From contig CAAENU010000214.1 of assembly GCA_900757415.1 (NCBI GenBank), positions 1-64,000 of the forward strand: 64,000 bases of DNA, written 5' to 3'. Source of the stretch: an uncultured Oscillospiraceae bacterium (GTDB taxonomy: Bacteria; Bacillota; Clostridia; Oscillospirales; Oscillospiraceae). The position numbers were made by a program, and so were the translations under genes. Each line of letters starts with the position of its first letter. Positions within the stretch are counted from its first letter, which is position 1. Below, in pieces: positions 61,436-64,000 of the stretch. The notes under the pieces are model-generated. The model was not told the origin of the DNA and did not search any database. It saw only the letters and a program-made list of their open reading frames with translations.

Positions 61436-61457
61436 GAGGGTAAAAATGTGGTATGCT
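61429..61457 (+). promoter_or_regulatory. Promoter of exonuclease III gene
   Basis: TTGTCA (61429-61434), 17-base spacer, TATGCT (61452-61457). Its -35 box is the same DNA as the -35 box of the divergent regulator promoter. Confidence 0.65.
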
Positions 61458-61486
61458 GACAGAAAATGAGGAAGGGAGACACCCTT

Positions 61487-62242
61487 ATGCGATTGATCTC
61501 TTGGAATGTAAACGGCCTGCGCGCCTGTCTGGGTAAGGGCTTTCTGGATTTCTGCGCTTTTGCCGACGCGGATGTGATCTGCCTGCAGGAGACGAAAATG
61601 CGGCCGGAGCAGGCGGCGTTTGAGCTGCCCGGCTATCACCTCTATTGGAACAGCGCCGACAAGGCCGGCTATTCCGGCACCGCCGTTTTTACCCGCAGGG
61701 AACCTCTCAGCGTGAGCTGCGATTTCGGGGCGGATATCCACCGCCATGAGGGCCGGGTCATCACGGCAGAGTATGAGGATTTTTATCTGGTATGCTGCTA
61801 TACCCCCAACTCCAAGGATCAGCTGTCACGGCTGGATTACCGGATGGAGTGGGAAGACGATATCCGGGAATATCTCATGGAACTGGATGCGCGCAAGCCG
61901 GTGGTCTACTGCGGAGATCTGAACGTGGCGCATGAGGAGATCGACCTGAAGAACCCTAAATCCAACCGCATGAATCCCGGATTCTCTGACGAGGAGCGGG
62001 CCAAAATGACCCAACTTCTTGCCAGCGGCTTTGCCGATACCTTCCGCACATTGTACCCTGACCGCACAGGCGCCTATTCCTGGTGGAGCTACCGCTTTCA
62101 TGCGCGGCAGAACAACGCGGGATGGCGCATCGACTATTTCATCGTGTCCCAGCGGCTGCTGCCCCGAGTAAAAAATGCCGATATCTGGCCGGAGGTCACC
62201 GGCAGCGACCACTGCCCCGTGGTGCTGGAGCTGAGTGAATAA
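61487..62242 (+). CDS. xth: Exodeoxyribonuclease III
   Basis: A protein of 251 residues. Endonuclease/exonuclease/phosphatase motifs are ISWNVNGLRAC, CLQETKM, CCYTPNSKD, CGDLNVAHEEIDL and SDHCPVVLEL. It is an AP endonuclease and 3'-5' exonuclease for base-excision repair. GAAGGGAG precedes ATG 61487, preferred to 61466. Confidence 0.95.
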   Translation: MRLISWNVNGLRACLGKGFLDFCAFADADVICLQETKMRPEQAAFELPGYHLYWNSADKAGYSGTAVFTRREPLSVSCDFGADIHRHEGRVITAEYEDFYLVCCYTPNSKDQLSRLDYRMEWEDDIREYLMELDARKPVVYCGDLNVAHEEIDLKNPKSNRMNPGFSDEERAKMTQLLASGFADTFRTLYPDRTGAYSWWSYRFHARQNNAGWRIDYFIVSQRLLPRVKNADIWPEVTGSDHCPVVLELSE

Positions 62243-62256
62243 GGTACAATAAAAAT

Positions 62257-62290
62257 GATCCTGCATCCCATGGGATGCAGGATCGTTTTT
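62257..62290 (+). terminator. xth terminator
   Basis: A perfect 14-bp palindromic stem (62257-62284) followed by G and TTTTT. Confidence 0.85.
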
Positions 62291-62307
62291 CAGATAAAAC
62301 GGGGACT

Positions 62308-63498
62308 TCAGCGCCTGTTATAAGCTTCGATGCCAAGACGCAGCAGATCCATGGCACGTTCCAGATCTTCCTGCTTGAGAACATAGGCGATGCGAATCTC
62401 ATTTTTGCCCTTACCGGGCGTGGCATAGAACGGCTCACCGGGGGCGAACATCACGGTGTCGCCGTGATCCTCGAATTCCTCCAGCAGCCATTGCTGGAAC
62501 CTATCGGCATCGTCTACCGGCAGGGCGGCCATAATGTAGAACGCGCCGCGGGGGCACTCGCACACCACGCCGGGGATCTCATGCAGCTTGCGCATCACCG
62601 TGTCTCGGCGGCGCTTGTACTCCTCACGGACGGCGGCAAAGTAATCCGGCCCCACACTGTACAGCGCGGCGGAAGCCACCTGATCGATAGTGGGCACCGA
62701 CAGGCGGCACTGGGCGTATTTCATGGCCTGCGCCATCAGCTCCTTGTTGCGGGAGATCATGCAGCCGATGCGGGCGCCGCAGGCGGAAAAGCGTTTGGAC
62801 ACGGTGTCGATGACGATCACGTTTTCGGCGGCGTCGGCAAACTGGCCCATGGACTGCAGCGGTTCGCCGGCATAGACGAACTCGCGGTAGGCCTCGTCGC
62901 CGATGATGAACAGGTCATGCTCCTTGGCAATGTCCACCATCATCCGCATTTCCTCCGCCGTCAGCACCGCGCCGGTGGGGTTGCCGGGGTTGGTGACCAT
63001 AATGGCGCGGGTATGTTCGTTGATCTCCGCCTCCACCTTGGCCCGGTCGGCATAATGATAGCCGTCATGGGGCGTGGTGGGGATGGGGTGGATGGATGCG
63101 CCGCAGGTATAGGCCATGGTATTGTAGTTGGGATAGAACGGCTCCGGAATCAGGATTTCGTCGCCATCATCGAGGATGCAGTTCATGGCGATCTGCAGCG
63201 CCTCGCTGCCGCCGTTGGTGATAAGAATATCGCCGGTTTCAAAATGCATATCCAGATTATCATAATACTTCTGGATGGCGGCGATCAGCTCCGGGATACC
63301 GGGGGACGGCGCATAGGCCAGCACCGGCAGGTCAAAGTGCTTTACCGCGTCAAAATACGCTTTCGGCGTTTCAATATCCGGCTGGCCGATATTCAGATGA
63401 TAAATCTTTCTGCCCTTTGCCTCTGCCGCCAATGCATAAGGATGAAACTTACGCATGGGTGACAGTCCGCATTTCAGAGCTTTACTTGAAAACTTCAT
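62308..63498 (-). CDS. Class I/II PLP-dependent aminotransferase (AspC-like)
   Basis: A protein of 396 residues. LNIGQPDIETP, NPGNPTGAVL, DEAYREFVY and the PLP lysine in TVSKRFSACGARIG are clear. It probably transfers amino groups between aspartate or aromatic amino acids and 2-oxoglutarate; the exact substrate is not set. AGGAGG precedes ATG 63498. Its promoter overlaps a palindrome. Confidence 0.9.
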   Translation of the reverse strand: MKFSSKALKCGLSPMRKFHPYALAAEAKGRKIYHLNIGQPDIETPKAYFDAVKHFDLPVLAYAPSPGIPELIAAIQKYYDNLDMHFETGDILITNGGSEALQIAMNCILDDGDEILIPEPFYPNYNTMAYTCGASIHPIPTTPHDGYHYADRAKVEAEINEHTRAIMVTNPGNPTGAVLTAEEMRMMVDIAKEHDLFIIGDEAYREFVYAGEPLQSMGQFADAAENVIVIDTVSKRFSACGARIGCMISRNKELMAQAMKYAQCRLSVPTIDQVASAALYSVGPDYFAAVREEYKRRRDTVMRKLHEIPGVVCECPRGAFYIMAALPVDDADRFQQWLLEEFEDHGDTVMFAPGEPFYATPGKGKNEIRIAYVLKQEDLERAMDLLRLGIEAYNRR

Positions 63499-63550
63499 GG
63501 TGTTGCCTCCTCATGATATTTGACGGCAGATTAAAATTCTGCCATATATC

Positions 63551-63579
63551 ATGATATTCCGTTTTTGGCCATACGTCAA
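63551..63579 (-). promoter_or_regulatory. Promoter of the aminotransferase gene with a 12-bp palindrome
   Basis: The minus strand shows TTGACG (63574-63579), 17 bases, TATCAT (63551-63556). ATATCATGATAT (63546-63557) is a palindrome over the -10 box, and TCATGATATT recurs at 63511-63520. GGCAGA and TCTGCC form a small stem between them. Confidence 0.6.
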
Positions 63580-63613
63580 GTCTCTGCGGCGAAAAAAGAA
63601 AGATTCTGCCATG

Positions 63614-64000
63614 CTATCCGCCGAAGAAAAGCCGGGTGCACCATGCCGCCGACAAAAAACCTGCCAGATCCGCTGTCAGCGCGGCGGGAATGGTGTAGCG
63701 GGTGCGGCGGATGCCCGCCGCGCCGAAGTAGACGGCGACCGTATAAAACGTGGTCTCCGTGCAGCCCAGCATGACCGCCGCGGTGCGGCCAATGGTACTG
63801 TCGGCTCCGTAGGTATCCATCAGCTCGCTGCCAACGGCCAGCGCACCGCTGCCGCTGAGAGGACGGATCAGCAGCAGCGGCGCGGTTTCCGGCGGGATTC
63901 CCAGCGCAGCCAGTACCGGGGAGAGCAGGGTGGTCAGGGTGTCCAGCGCACCGGAGGCGCGGAACATGTATATGGCCGCCAGCAGGGCCACAAGATTGGG
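63614..64000 (-). CDS. spmB: Spore maturation protein B, partial
   Basis: The C-terminal 128 residues are present; the gene continues past the right edge of the window. FRASGALDTLTTLLSP, LLLIRPLSGSGALAVG, GCTETTFYTVAVYFGAAGI and DLAGFLSAAW match SpmB, a membrane protein required for proper spore-core dehydration. The stop is TAG at 63614-63616. SpmA would be expected next to it outside the window. Confidence 0.88.
   Translation of the reverse strand, partial: PNLVALLAAIYMFRASGALDTLTTLLSPVLAALGIPPETAPLLLIRPLSGSGALAVGSELMDTYGADSTIGRTAAVMLGCTETTFYTVAVYFGAAGIRRTRYTIPAALTADLAGFLSAAWCTRLFFGG

Overview
The window is a chromosomal segment of a Gram-positive, low-oxygen, spore-forming Clostridia-type bacterium, most likely an Oscillospiraceae relative. 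The indications are: a full Wood-Ljungdahl carbonyl branch, butyrate kinase, hybrid-cluster protein, a FprA-type flavodiiron protein, spore genes (spmB and a spoIVB remnant), a metG T-box, a scRNA/dnaX/ybaB order as in Firmicutes, and AGGAGG ribosome sites. The species is inferred only from gene content.

Layout. (1) 1-9.8 kb: a decayed spermidine-synthase-like gene, fprA, buk, T-box-controlled metG, a small monooxygenase-fold gene, tatD, a radical SAM gene and hcp. (2) 10-16.7 kb: two G3E-family metal-chaperone GTPases, SRP RNA, dnaX, ybaB, lspA, an RluA-family pseudouridine synthase and tRNA-Val. (3) 17-19.3 kb: a beta-helix surface protein broken by one in-frame TAA. (4) 19.4-37.3 kb, all minus strand: the acetogenesis cluster. 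Read in the direction of transcription it holds cooT, a small unknown gene, metF, cooC, acsD, a fused acsC-acsE gene, acsB, RACo activator, DUF3786, a trigger-factor-like isomerase, fhs, a small unknown gene, fchA, folD, a formate channel, a DUF1638-like gene and a zinc-ribbon/5-formyl-THF cyclo-ligase. (5) 37.5-40.5 kb, plus strand: a tetrahydrofolate riboswitch driving folT and folC, then an amidohydrolase. (6) 40.7-45.6 kb, minus: a second acsB, a second cooC and cooS. (7) 45.9-51.6 kb: a 3' remnant of spoIVB abutting an operon of three large serine recombinases, with a DUF6870-like gene. (8) 51.7-64 kb: gamma-carbonic anhydrase, AEC transporter, thrB/thrC, lysC/asd, a Crp-regulated ABC importer, exonuclease III, an aminotransferase and the 3' part of spmB.

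How the parts fit. Formate enters through the FNT channel and is activated by Fhs. FchA/FolD reduce it to methylene-THF and MetF to methyl-THF. The AcsE domain fused to AcsC passes the methyl to the corrinoid protein AcsCD, which RACo reactivates. AcsB joins methyl, CO (from CooS) and CoA. CooT and two CooC ATPases would supply nickel. Folate supply (folT, folC, cyclo-ligase) is encoded beside it under folate control. No formate dehydrogenase, hydrogenase, Rnf complex or metV is visible here.

Most notable points: the acsC-acsE fusion; two intact AcsB paralogues 11 kb apart; an isomerase and DUF3786 inside the carbonyl-branch operon; a folate riboswitch whose switch can be read from the bases; and a serine-recombinase element joined exactly to the catalytic-serine region of spoIVB. 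Promoters, hairpins and family assignments were read by eye without database searches.
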